64,000 nucleotides of DNA from Pokkaliibacter sp046614695. GTDB taxonomy: Bacteria; Pseudomonadota; Gammaproteobacteria; Pseudomonadales; Balneatricaceae. The notes beneath the pieces are model-generated. The model searched no databases and was not told the DNA's origin. It saw only the letters and a list, made by a program, of their open reading frames with translations. Location: assembly GCF_046614695.1 (NCBI RefSeq), contig NZ_JBKKHQ010000009.1:1-64000 (forward strand), read 5' to 3'. Positions within the stretch are counted from its first letter, which is position 1; the number at the start of each line of letters is the position of its first letter. The position numbers were made by a program, and so were the translations under genes. Positions 54,517 through 62,278 of this stretch are shown one piece after another.

Positions 54517-56916
54517 TTATTGATCAAACAGATCTGGTTGATTCGAGAGGCACTTTTCTGCGGAATCTCCGAGAAACAAGAGAATGGAATCCACCACAGG
54601 AACAAGCTGCTTATCCAGATATCGCTGATAATCAACGGCCGCAGTGAGATGACTCAAAGGCTCGGCGCCGTTTAGGGTGAACACGTAAGCGATCCGATAC
54701 CCCCGCTCGGCATGCCACTGCTCTCCCTGACGCTGCTTCAGTTCTGCAAGTTTTCGAACAGCCTGTACCTGAGGCGGTACATTACGCTGATACTCGTCCA
54801 TAGAACGCCGCAGCCTCTTGCGATAAACCAGCTCTTCATCGAAAACTCCCTTCAGCAGGGAATCAACCTGTTGTCGTAACCAGCTCCGGTAAGGTTGCTT
54901 AAGAAAAACTCTTTCATACAGCTCCCGCTGAATACGCTGAGCAAACGGCGTCCAATCCGAGCGCACGGATTCGAGCCCCTTGAAAACCAGCCGATGTTCT
55001 TGGGCCGCTTCGTTTCTGACCAGTCCGGCATAACGTTTCTTACTACCCTCCTCGCTGCCCCGAATCGTGGGCATTAAAAAGCGCTGATAGTGCACTTCAA
55101 ACTGGATCTCAAGATAACTGCGTAACTGGAATCGGCTTTGCAGCTGCCCTTCCCACCATTGATTAAGTGCCTGGGCCAGCTCTTTCCCCTGACTGACGGC
55201 GGCTTCACCGCGAATACTGTCGCCGACATGCACAAATAGTGAGTCAGTGTCACCGTAGATGACGGTCAAGCCTTGGCGCTCAAACCACTCCTTACTCAGG
55301 TGCAGAATCTCATGTCCACGCAAAGTAATTGAGCCAGATAACCGTCGATCGAAAAACCGACACAGGGGAGATCCCAAAACCCCATAAAAGGCATTCATGA
55401 TGATTTTTATAGCAGTCGAAAGCGGCTTATTGCCCTGCTCTTTTGCGTGATCTCGTGCTTTCCAGCATTCAGCCACAATATCGGGCAGCAAATGCTTCTG
55501 ACGATGAAAAACGGCACCATTAAAACCATCCACCAGTGAGTCCTTTTTATAATCACCGGACAGCCCTTCAACCATGCCGAGCGGATCAATACAAAAGGTG
55601 CGGATTATGCTGGGATACAGGCTTTTAAAATCGAAAACCAAAACGTTGTCATACAATCCAGGCTGTGAGCTCATGACAAAGCCGCCGGGACTATCAACCT
55701 CCGCATTACCGGAGGCATAGACCGGAGCGACACGACCTTTGCGGTGTAGTTTGGGTAAATAGAGATAGTCAAAAGCGGCCTGAGAACCACCGACACGGTC
55801 GAGGGGCAATCCCGTCAGTTCTGCCCGCTCAACCAAATAAGGTAATAACGCGGCGTAATCGAAGATATCAGCGACCAGCTTGCAGTCTTCCAGGTTGTAG
55901 GCCAGCAACGCCTCTATATCCTCATGAAACAGGCGGGAGATTTCCTGACCGCGCTCCTCATCTTCATGAATCAGCTTCTTTCTACCAAGCAACTGACTGG
56001 AAACATAGTTGAGGGAAAAGCTCTCAAAATGCCAGGTTGCGCCTCGCAGGGTATCGATCCCATCGAGCACAATACGCCCACCGATATCCAGGAAGGCCAT
56101 TTGCCCTGACTGGCGTTGCCTGAGGTTTAACTCATGATCATCCCGCCCCCAAAGCATGGGGATTTTTTGGCGCTGGTAACAACGCTGCAAAACGCTGATA
56201 TCAAAGCCAACGATATTCCAACCCAGAATGGCATCGGGATCTTGTTGGCAAAGATACTCATTGAGACGCAAAAGTAAGGAGCCCTCATCCGAGAACCACT
56301 CTACGGTAGCCTCTTCGGGCGGTTGAAAGCGCTCTGGGGCATCACGAAGAACCAGCAAGGTGTCATCGTTCTGCATATGCAGGCCAATACTAAAGAGACG
56401 TTTGGCATCCATCGTGGTTTCGATATCGAGAGAAAGCCAACGCACATCGGCTTGAATCGTCGCAGGCCGTGCTCGGCTGCTGTAAAAGTACGGAAACTGA
56501 GCGGAGTCGGCCACTCCCTCGACCAGCACCTCAACGCCAAAGCGAATATTCCGCTCCATTAGGAAGCGATCCTGCGGACGAATATCCTCTTCCATCATCT
56601 CAATGCCAGCAGACTTCAATGCCTCTCGACCACGATACCACCCCGCCAATGAACGAAAGTAGCAACCACTCACCGCATTTCCGTCAAAATCCTTGAGAGA
56701 TAGCGGCTCAACTCGCCAGTCCTTATGTGATGACAACGCCTGCTTAACGGCCAGTTCATCTTGCGAACGGAAAAAGAAAACAGCTTCCTGGTCTGTTACC
56801 CGCCAGCACCAGCAACGCTGCTCACGCCGAAGCCAGTATTCAAGCATGAGTTTACCGCTCACATCACTTGATGAGCGGGTCAGAATCCAGCCTTGAATAA
56901 GCTCAAACGATGACAA
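54517..56916 (-). CDS. polB: DNA polymerase II (family B)
   Basis: A 799-residue proofreading polymerase for damage bypass and restart. The exonuclease motif has LSLDIETTMDAKR (near residue 162) and ILGWNIVGFDI. Polymerase motif A is DFKSLYPSIIRTF (near 425), motif B is KIIMNAFYGVLGSPLCRFFD, and motif C is YGDTDSLFVH (near 553). I chose a TTG start at 56916: AGAGG lies 7 nt upstream, and the N-terminus (LSSFELIQGWILTRSS) aligns with the E. coli start. An ATG 105 bp upstream gives a non-family extension. No LexA-type box was seen upstream. Confidence 0.93.
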   Translation of the reverse strand: MSSFELIQGWILTRSSSDVSGKLMLEYWLRREQRCWCWRVTDQEAVFFFRSQDELAVKQALSSHKDWRVEPLSLKDFDGNAVSGCYFRSLAGWYRGREALKSAGIEMMEEDIRPQDRFLMERNIRFGVEVLVEGVADSAQFPYFYSSRARPATIQADVRWLSLDIETTMDAKRLFSIGLHMQNDDTLLVLRDAPERFQPPEEATVEWFSDEGSLLLRLNEYLCQQDPDAILGWNIVGFDISVLQRCYQRQKIPMLWGRDDHELNLRQRQSGQMAFLDIGGRIVLDGIDTLRGATWHFESFSLNYVSSQLLGRKKLIHEDEERGQEISRLFHEDIEALLAYNLEDCKLVADIFDYAALLPYLVERAELTGLPLDRVGGSQAAFDYLYLPKLHRKGRVAPVYASGNAEVDSPGGFVMSSQPGLYDNVLVFDFKSLYPSIIRTFCIDPLGMVEGLSGDYKKDSLVDGFNGAVFHRQKHLLPDIVAECWKARDHAKEQGNKPLSTAIKIIMNAFYGVLGSPLCRFFDRRLSGSITLRGHEILHLSKEWFERQGLTVIYGDTDSLFVHVGDSIRGEAAVSQGKELAQALNQWWEGQLQSRFQLRSYLEIQFEVHYQRFLMPTIRGSEEGSKKRYAGLVRNEAAQEHRLVFKGLESVRSDWTPFAQRIQRELYERVFLKQPYRSWLRQQVDSLLKGVFDEELVYRKRLRRSMDEYQRNVPPQVQAVRKLAELKQRQGEQWHAERGYRIAYVFTLNGAEPLSHLTAAVDYQRYLDKQLVPVVDSILLFLGDSAEKCLSNQPDLFDQ

Positions 56917-57179
56917 CCTGAAACCTCTGAAATTTGGATCTGCCGAGCATCCCCAGCCACATCCTGAAAAGTCTATCGACCACCACTCTCTAATGCCGAA
57001 CAAATAGTGGCGGAAATCCACTTATTGCTGTCACGAGGGACATTTAATAAACACTATGACGTTATGGGGTTGATTAAGATGAACGGGTTAGCCATTCTGC
57101 AAGTATGTAAGGCACACCTGTCACATTGTGCGGCACTTTACCTTTTCTCTCACATGGCCGACCACAGTTAGGAGAGACA

Positions 57180-58178
57180 ATGACCTACTCGGTTCTGATT
57201 TGCGATGACTCCGCACTTGCGCGCAAGCAAATGGCCAAATCGCTACCCGACGGGCTGGCACGCGAAGTGAACTTCGCCACTAATGGCCAGGAAGCGGTCG
57301 ACTTCATCGCAGCCAATCCGGTTGATTTGATGTTCCTGGACTTAACCATGCCAGAGCTGGATGGTTATCAGGTTCTGGAACATCTCAAGGCTCAGGGAGT
57401 GGACCTGGATGTCATTGTGGTCTCCGGCGATATTCAACCTGAGGCGCATAATCGTGTGATGTCGCTTGGCGCACGCGCCTTTATCAAGAAACCTGCCGCT
57501 CCTGCCCTTCTTGAGAGCACATTAAGCGGTTTGGGTTTTGAGGCCTCGGCAGGTGCGCCAGCAGCCACCTCTGATTACGCTAATATCACCGTAGATTTGC
57601 AGGACAGCTATCGCGAAGTGGTGAACGTGGCCATGGGTCAGGCAGCCGATAAACTGGCCCGCCTGCTGAATGTATTTATCAAGCTCCCCGTACCGCGCGT
57701 CAGCTTCATTGAACCCAGTGAAATACAGATGGCACTTGAAGCGGTGTCGGAACAGCAATCCCTCTCAGCCGTTTGCCAGGGTTTCATCGGTTCTGGCATC
57801 TCTGGTGAGGCCATGCTGCTGTTTGCTGATTCTGACTTTAGTAACGTTGGTCAGTTGATGAATTATCAGGTGCCGCTGTCTGAGACCGATAGCCTCGATG
57901 TACTGATGGATATGGCCAACATTCTGATTAGCGTATGCCTTAAAGGTATTGCTGAGCAGCTGGATATCGAGTTTAGCCAAGGCCATCCTGTCGTACTGGG
58001 ACAACACTGCAGCATTGCCGATCTTGTCGCCAAGATCCGTCAAAAATCTCAGCAGCTTCTGGCGATTGAAATCAGCTACGATCTGGAAAATCAGCCGATC
58101 ACTTGTGATCTTCTGCTGCTTTTCACACCGCAATCCGTTCCGGCGTTGAACAGCCGCGTAAGTCTAATCATGGAATAA
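57180..58178 (+). CDS. CheY-like response regulator with C-terminal CheC/CheX-type domain
   Basis: 332 residues. The receiver domain (1-125) has the acidic pair DD at 9-10, the phosphoacceptor D54 in LMFLDLTMPELDG and the lysine in ARAFIKKPA near 104. The C-terminal part (about 150-332) resembles CheC phosphatase domains (VVNVAMGQAADKLARLLNVFIKLPVPRVSFI, GEAMLLF, LDVLMDMANILISVCLKGIAEQL). It may dephosphorylate a partner receiver or itself. GGAG precedes the ATG at 57180. A diguanylate cyclase gene follows 4 nt after the stop, so they form one unit. Confidence 0.85.
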   Translation: MTYSVLICDDSALARKQMAKSLPDGLAREVNFATNGQEAVDFIAANPVDLMFLDLTMPELDGYQVLEHLKAQGVDLDVIVVSGDIQPEAHNRVMSLGARAFIKKPAAPALLESTLSGLGFEASAGAPAATSDYANITVDLQDSYREVVNVAMGQAADKLARLLNVFIKLPVPRVSFIEPSEIQMALEAVSEQQSLSAVCQGFIGSGISGEAMLLFADSDFSNVGQLMNYQVPLSETDSLDVLMDMANILISVCLKGIAEQLDIEFSQGHPVVLGQHCSIADLVAKIRQKSQQLLAIEISYDLENQPITCDLLLLFTPQSVPALNSRVSLIME

Positions 58179-58182
58179 CGAC

Positions 58183-59136
58183 ATGTCCGAGAATCACGAC
58201 AAAGAGTTCGAAGAATTCCATTGGATGGTCAACATGCTACAGACGCTGGACGTGGGTCTGGTAGTCATCGACCGTGAACAAAAAGTGTCCCTATGGAATG
58301 GCTTTATGGAAAACCATAGCGGCATGAAACCTGAAGTGGTACGCGGACAAGTATTGTCTTCCATCTACCCGGATATGCCCCATGAGTGGCTGAGCCGCCA
58401 GCTGAATATGATCTTCAACCTGGGGAATAAGGCTTTTTCAACCTGGGAACAACGACCTTATATTTTCCCGTTCCCAACCTATCAGCCCATCACAGGGCAG
58501 GCAGACTACATGTACCAAAATGCCACGCTGATCCCATTGGCGGGTCTGGACGGCAAGATCAACCATGCCTGCATCATGATTTACGATATGACGGATGCAG
58601 CGACCAACAAGGTGGCCTTAAAGGCAGCCAATAATGACCTTGAAGCCATTAGCCGTACGGATGCCCTGACCCGACTCTTTAACCGCGGACATTTGGAAAA
58701 AGAGATTAACCGTACGGTCCAGCGGTTCAAGCGCACCAATGAACCTCATGTGCTGGTAATGATGGACATTGACCACTTTAAAAAAGTGAACGATACCTAC
58801 GGCCATCCTGCAGGTGATGAGGTCATTCGTCAGACCAGCCGCATTTTGCGAGCGTGCCTGAGAAATACCGATTTTGCAGGCCGCTACGGCGGTGAAGAAT
58901 TTGCCGTGGTGCTGGTGAATACTGATATCGCCGGTGGACAGTTCTTTGCAGAACGGCTGCGAAAGCAGATTGAAAAGCACAGCGTCACCGTGGATGGTGA
59001 GGCAATCTCCTACACAGTAAGCCTTGGCGTCGCTCAGCTGACAGCCGAGATGGAAACCTCCCATTGGATTGAGAAAGCGGATAGCGCCTTGTATGAATCC
59101 AAGCATGCAGGCAGAAACCGCGTCACGACCGCTTAA
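58183..59136 (+). CDS. PAS-GGDEF diguanylate cyclase
   Basis: 317 residues. An N-terminal PAS-like sensor (about 15-135: TLDVGLVVIDREQKVSLWNGFMENHSGMKPEVVRGQVLSSIYP) is followed by a GGDEF domain starting at DALTRLFNRGHLEKEINR. The active-site loop is GRYGGEEFAVVLVN (GGEEF, near 234), a functional variant; no RxxD inhibitory site is evident. It should make cyclic di-GMP. It is coupled to the response regulator upstream, which probably controls it or its sensor input. Confidence 0.92.
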   Translation: MSENHDKEFEEFHWMVNMLQTLDVGLVVIDREQKVSLWNGFMENHSGMKPEVVRGQVLSSIYPDMPHEWLSRQLNMIFNLGNKAFSTWEQRPYIFPFPTYQPITGQADYMYQNATLIPLAGLDGKINHACIMIYDMTDAATNKVALKAANNDLEAISRTDALTRLFNRGHLEKEINRTVQRFKRTNEPHVLVMMDIDHFKKVNDTYGHPAGDEVIRQTSRILRACLRNTDFAGRYGGEEFAVVLVNTDIAGGQFFAERLRKQIEKHSVTVDGEAISYTVSLGVAQLTAEMETSHWIEKADSALYESKHAGRNRVTTA

Positions 59137-59224
59137 GCACTCGGCAGGCACAGGCCTGCCCACACCCCAACTTATTCAGCACCTAAGCTCAGCGCCAAAG
59201 ACAGACCGTCTAGCCTCGCCTCTC

Positions 59225-59253
59225 TTATAAAGCATGATAAAAGTGACTATAAT
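59225..59253 (+). promoter_or_regulatory. probable promoter of the queCED unit
   Basis: A perfect TATAAT at 59248-59253 with a weak -35 (TTATAA, 17-bp spacing), about 100 bp upstream of queC. No preQ1 riboswitch fold was recognised in the leader. Confidence 0.45.
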
Positions 59254-59359
59254 GCTCGGCTTTTATCAAGCGCCTCTTTTTCAGACTGCGAACTTACGTT
59301 CACTGATGCTTCTGTGATCGATCTCCAAAAGAGAGGCTGCTGGCAAGACCGAGGTGTCC

Positions 59360-60016
59360 ATGAAAGACAAAGTTGTTGTTATTTACTCTGGAGGAATGGA
59401 CTCCTTCACGGTATTGCACCGTGCATTGCGTGAAGGCTATGAGGTTTATCCTCTCTCCTTCAATTATGGTCAGCGACACTCTCGCGAGCTCGATGCTGCT
59501 CAGTCAGTGTGTGATGCCAATGGCCTAACGCTAAAACTGGTAGATATTCGCGCCATTAACACGCTGCTCGCTGGTTCCAGCCTGACGGACGACATTGATA
59601 TCCCTGAAGGCCACTACGCGGCAGACAATATGAAGTCGACCGTCGTTCCCAACCGCAACATGATTCTTCTGTCCCTGGCGATTGGCTACGCTGTTTCCAT
59701 TGGCGCACGGCAGGTGATGTATGGCGCCCACTCCGGTGATCACACCATTTATCCAGATTGCCGTCCCGAGTTTGTTGAGAAGATGAACGATGTCTCTCAG
59801 ATTGCCAATTTTGAGCCGGTAGATATCGTCAGTCCTTATCTGCAGGGCAACAAGATTGATATTCTTGCCGACGGATTACGCATGGGCCTTGACTATAGCC
59901 AGACCTGGACCTGCTACAACGGTCGTGAAAAAGCCTGCGGCAAGTGCGGCTCCTGCCAGGAACGACTGGAAGCCTTTGAGCTTAATGGCGTAAAAGACCC
60001 GCTGGAGTACGAATAA
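59360..60016 (+). CDS. queC: 7-cyano-7-deazaguanine synthase
   Basis: Converts 7-carboxy-7-deazaguanine to preQ0 with ATP and ammonia in queuosine synthesis. 218 residues. The PP-loop is VVIYSGGMDSFTVL (near 6-19), YPLSFNYGQRHSREL follows, and the C-terminal zinc site has four cysteines (CYNGREKACGKCGSCQERLEA). The ATG at 59360 with GAGG upstream is preferred over a GTG six bases earlier. It leads the queC-queE-queD operon. Confidence 0.97.
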   Translation: MKDKVVVIYSGGMDSFTVLHRALREGYEVYPLSFNYGQRHSRELDAAQSVCDANGLTLKLVDIRAINTLLAGSSLTDDIDIPEGHYAADNMKSTVVPNRNMILLSLAIGYAVSIGARQVMYGAHSGDHTIYPDCRPEFVEKMNDVSQIANFEPVDIVSPYLQGNKIDILADGLRMGLDYSQTWTCYNGREKACGKCGSCQERLEAFELNGVKDPLEYE

Positions 60017-60020
60017 GTCC

Positions 60021-60662
60021 ATGGCGAAGGTCTACAGCATCAAAGAAGCCTTCTATACGCTTCAAGGTGAAGGCGCCCACGCGGGACGCCCCGCCGTTTT
60101 CTGTCGTTTCACCGGCTGCAATTTGTGGTCCGGTAAGGAAGCACACCGTGCTGAAGCGGTGTGCACGTTCTGCGATACCGACTTTATTGGTACCGATGGT
60201 CAGAATGGTGGCCGCTTTGAATCGCCCGGTGCTCTGGCGCAACATATTGACTTGCTCTGGCCAATTACGACCCAGGGAAAGAAGTATGTTGTTTGTACCG
60301 GCGGCGAGCCACTACTGCAGCTGGACTCGGCGCTTATTGATGCTTTTCACCAGCGCGGATTTGAAATTGCTATCGAGTCCAATGGTACGCTGCCAGCCCC
60401 TGAGGGTATCGACTGGATATGCATCAGCCCGAAAGCGGATGCTCCCATCGTGCAAACCCGCGGCGATGAGCTGAAGTTAGTCTACCCACAACCCCTGGCA
60501 ATGCCGGAACGCTTTACCGATCTCGATTTTACTCATTTCTATCTGCAGCCCATGGATAACGAACAGCAATCACAGAATACTCGTGGAGCAGTTGCGTATT
60601 GTCTGGCTAATCCCCAGTGGCATCTCAGCCTGCAGACACACAAATTTATTGGCATTGACTGA
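60021..60662 (+). CDS. queE: 7-carboxy-7-deazaguanine synthase
   Basis: A radical-SAM enzyme turning carboxy-tetrahydropterin into 7-carboxy-7-deazaguanine. 213 residues. YSIKEAFYTLQGEGAHAGRPAVFCRFTGCNLWSG leads to the cluster cysteines, which have the long spacing CX14CX2C (GCNLW...AEAVCTFCDTDFIGTDGQNGG) known in gammaproteobacterial QueE. VVCTGGEPLLQLD follows. Its stop overlaps the next start by one base. Confidence 0.96.
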   Translation: MAKVYSIKEAFYTLQGEGAHAGRPAVFCRFTGCNLWSGKEAHRAEAVCTFCDTDFIGTDGQNGGRFESPGALAQHIDLLWPITTQGKKYVVCTGGEPLLQLDSALIDAFHQRGFEIAIESNGTLPAPEGIDWICISPKADAPIVQTRGDELKLVYPQPLAMPERFTDLDFTHFYLQPMDNEQQSQNTRGAVAYCLANPQWHLSLQTHKFIGID

Positions 60663-61513
60663 TGGCACTGACTCTTTTTGTCGACAACCTCACCGTTCTG
60701 GACTGCTCATTTCTGGACGATACTGACGGCGTATGTGGTGCCAGCTGGCAGGTGAATATCGAGCTGGATGGCGACCTTGACGAACAAAGCATGCTGCTGG
60801 ATTTCGGCAACGTCAAAAAGCTGATCAAGCGTCTTATCGACCAATCACTCGATCATACTTTGCTGGTGCCTGAGCAAAACCCGGCAGTGCAGATCACCAG
60901 AACCGATCAGGCCAGCGTGACGATTATTGTCCCAGCTTTTGGACTAAAAACCTCAGGCCCTGCGCAGGCATATTCACTCATTCCAGTAGAGAAGCTCACG
61001 GAAGAAACGATTGCTCGCCATATTGAACGCGTCTTGAAAGCACACTTGCCTGCCAACCTTAATGATGTACGAATAACCCTTGAAGAAGAACAAGGCAAAG
61101 GCAGCTTCTACCGTTACAGCCATGGTCTGAAGAAACACGATGGCAACTGCCAGCGTATCGTTCACGGTCACCGCTCAACGCTGCAAATCTGGCGAGATGG
61201 CGTCCGTGATAGCACCACAGAAGAATGCTGGAGCCAGCGCTGGAAAGATATTTATCTTGGCACACGAGAAGATCTTACAGGCCAGGATGAGACCCATTTC
61301 CACTTTGCCTATGAGGCAAACCAAGGCGCTTTCAGTGTCAGCCTTCCGCGTGACCGCTGCGAAATCATTGACTATGACACCACTGTGGAAGAGCTCACCC
61401 GCTATATTGCTGAAACCCTGAGCCAGGAAGCGCCCCAGCATGAATGGAAAGTCCGTGGATTTGAGGGCATAGGCAAAGGTGCGATTGTCAAAATCCCCCA
61501 AGCCAACCACTAA
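60662..61513 (+). CDS. queD: 6-carboxytetrahydropterin synthase, double T-fold form
   Basis: 283 residues, over twice the usual 120. The C-terminal half holds the zinc/cysteine site YSHGLKKHDGNCQRIVHGHRS (H154, C163, H168, H170) and the pterin-anchor motif TTVEELTRYIAETL. The N-terminal half holds DFGNVKKLIKRLIDQSLDHTLL (D47, H65), which normally follows HGH in single-domain QueD, plus its own LTEETIARHIERVL. The two halves therefore look like fused T-folds with complementary loss of active-site parts. The operon position after queE supports the QueD role. Confidence 0.85.
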   Translation: MALTLFVDNLTVLDCSFLDDTDGVCGASWQVNIELDGDLDEQSMLLDFGNVKKLIKRLIDQSLDHTLLVPEQNPAVQITRTDQASVTIIVPAFGLKTSGPAQAYSLIPVEKLTEETIARHIERVLKAHLPANLNDVRITLEEEQGKGSFYRYSHGLKKHDGNCQRIVHGHRSTLQIWRDGVRDSTTEECWSQRWKDIYLGTREDLTGQDETHFHFAYEANQGAFSVSLPRDRCEIIDYDTTVEELTRYIAETLSQEAPQHEWKVRGFEGIGKGAIVKIPQANH

Positions 61514-61536
61514 CAAAGCAAGCTTTCCAGAAACCT

Positions 61537-61571
61537 TATCCTTGCTATGCCATAACGGACATAGCAGGATA
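61537..61571 (+). promoter_or_regulatory. hairpin masking the ribosome site of the DnaJ-related gene
   Basis: TATCC-t-TGCTATG pairs with CATAGCA-GGATA (12 bp with one bulged T, 10-nt loop). The 3' arm contains the AGGA ribosome site, which is 8 nt before the ATG at 61577. Confidence 0.5.
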
Positions 61572-61576
61572 GCTCC

Positions 61577-62173
61577 ATGGATGATATCTACTACTTACCA
61601 CTTCGCGACGCCCTCACCGAGCTGCTTCAATCGGGCAACCGCTACACAGAGTTTGCTTTAATAGCAGCCCTGCGGGAGAGAGGCTTTGACCTCCCCCTAA
61701 GCCCCGCGCTTGCCCTCTTCCAGACCCACTTCGCATTATTCCACACGCTTTATCGCCTGAGCGATGAAATGCTAAATCAACACCAGGCACATCTAAGCAT
61801 TCATACACTCTGTATTGAGTATCAGTCTCTTACCCATCAGCAGAATGCGATTTCTCAAACCGATAAGTTACGCGAGTATTATTTGGACTGGGAAACCCAT
61901 TTTCATACTCAGCAGGCCGATGTCGAAGCCTTGCTATCAACGGCTTTTAGCCAGTTCTTTCGTCATGAAAAGCCAGCCATGGCAATAGAAGAAGCTCTGT
62001 CCACACTTAAACTGCCTATAGAACAGCCTCAAAGTAGTGCCCGGCCTGAGTACTTGAAGCAATACCGCCGGCTCATTCAGCAAGCTCATCCTGACAAAGG
62101 AGGCGATGCAGAGCACTTCCATCAATTACAGCAGGCCTGGAAAACATTAGAACATCATCTGTTCGAACATTAA
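61577..62173 (+). CDS. DnaJ-related J-domain protein
   Basis: 198 residues. The N-terminal 120 residues match the DNAJ-related helical region (LPLRDALTELLQSGNRYTEFALIAALRERGFDLP, LFQTHFALFHTLYRLSDEML). A short C-terminal J domain (about 150-198) has the HPD motif in YRRLIQQAHPDKGGDAEHFHQLQQAWKTL. It is presumably a DnaK co-chaperone with an unknown client. It follows queD by 63 bp, and its ribosome site is within a hairpin, which may regulate translation. Confidence 0.85.
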   Translation: MDDIYYLPLRDALTELLQSGNRYTEFALIAALRERGFDLPLSPALALFQTHFALFHTLYRLSDEMLNQHQAHLSIHTLCIEYQSLTHQQNAISQTDKLREYYLDWETHFHTQQADVEALLSTAFSQFFRHEKPAMAIEEALSTLKLPIEQPQSSARPEYLKQYRRLIQQAHPDKGGDAEHFHQLQQAWKTLEHHLFEH

Positions 62174-62186
62174 GCAAACCCTGCAC

Positions 62187-62217
62187 TTTACCTTCCATTT
62201 ACTGGAAGGTTTATCCT
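62187..62217 (+). promoter_or_regulatory. CueR-type copper-responsive promoter of copA
   Basis: Boxes TTTACC and TATCCT are separated by 19 bp, the long spacer typical of MerR-family control. The spacer is filled by the dyad ACCTTCC-N7-GGAAGGT (62190-62210), which matches the known CueR operator. The regulator gene itself is not in the window. Confidence 0.85.
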
Positions 62218-62278
62218 GAAGGTAACCCATTACCAAACGGTGCGGAAAAGTAAGCACCTAACTTTCAGGAGATGCCAC

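Noticed and set aside
59137..59359. preQ1 riboswitch upstream of queC
   Set aside because: No preQ1 aptamer-like pseudoknot was recognisable; only a probable promoter was found.
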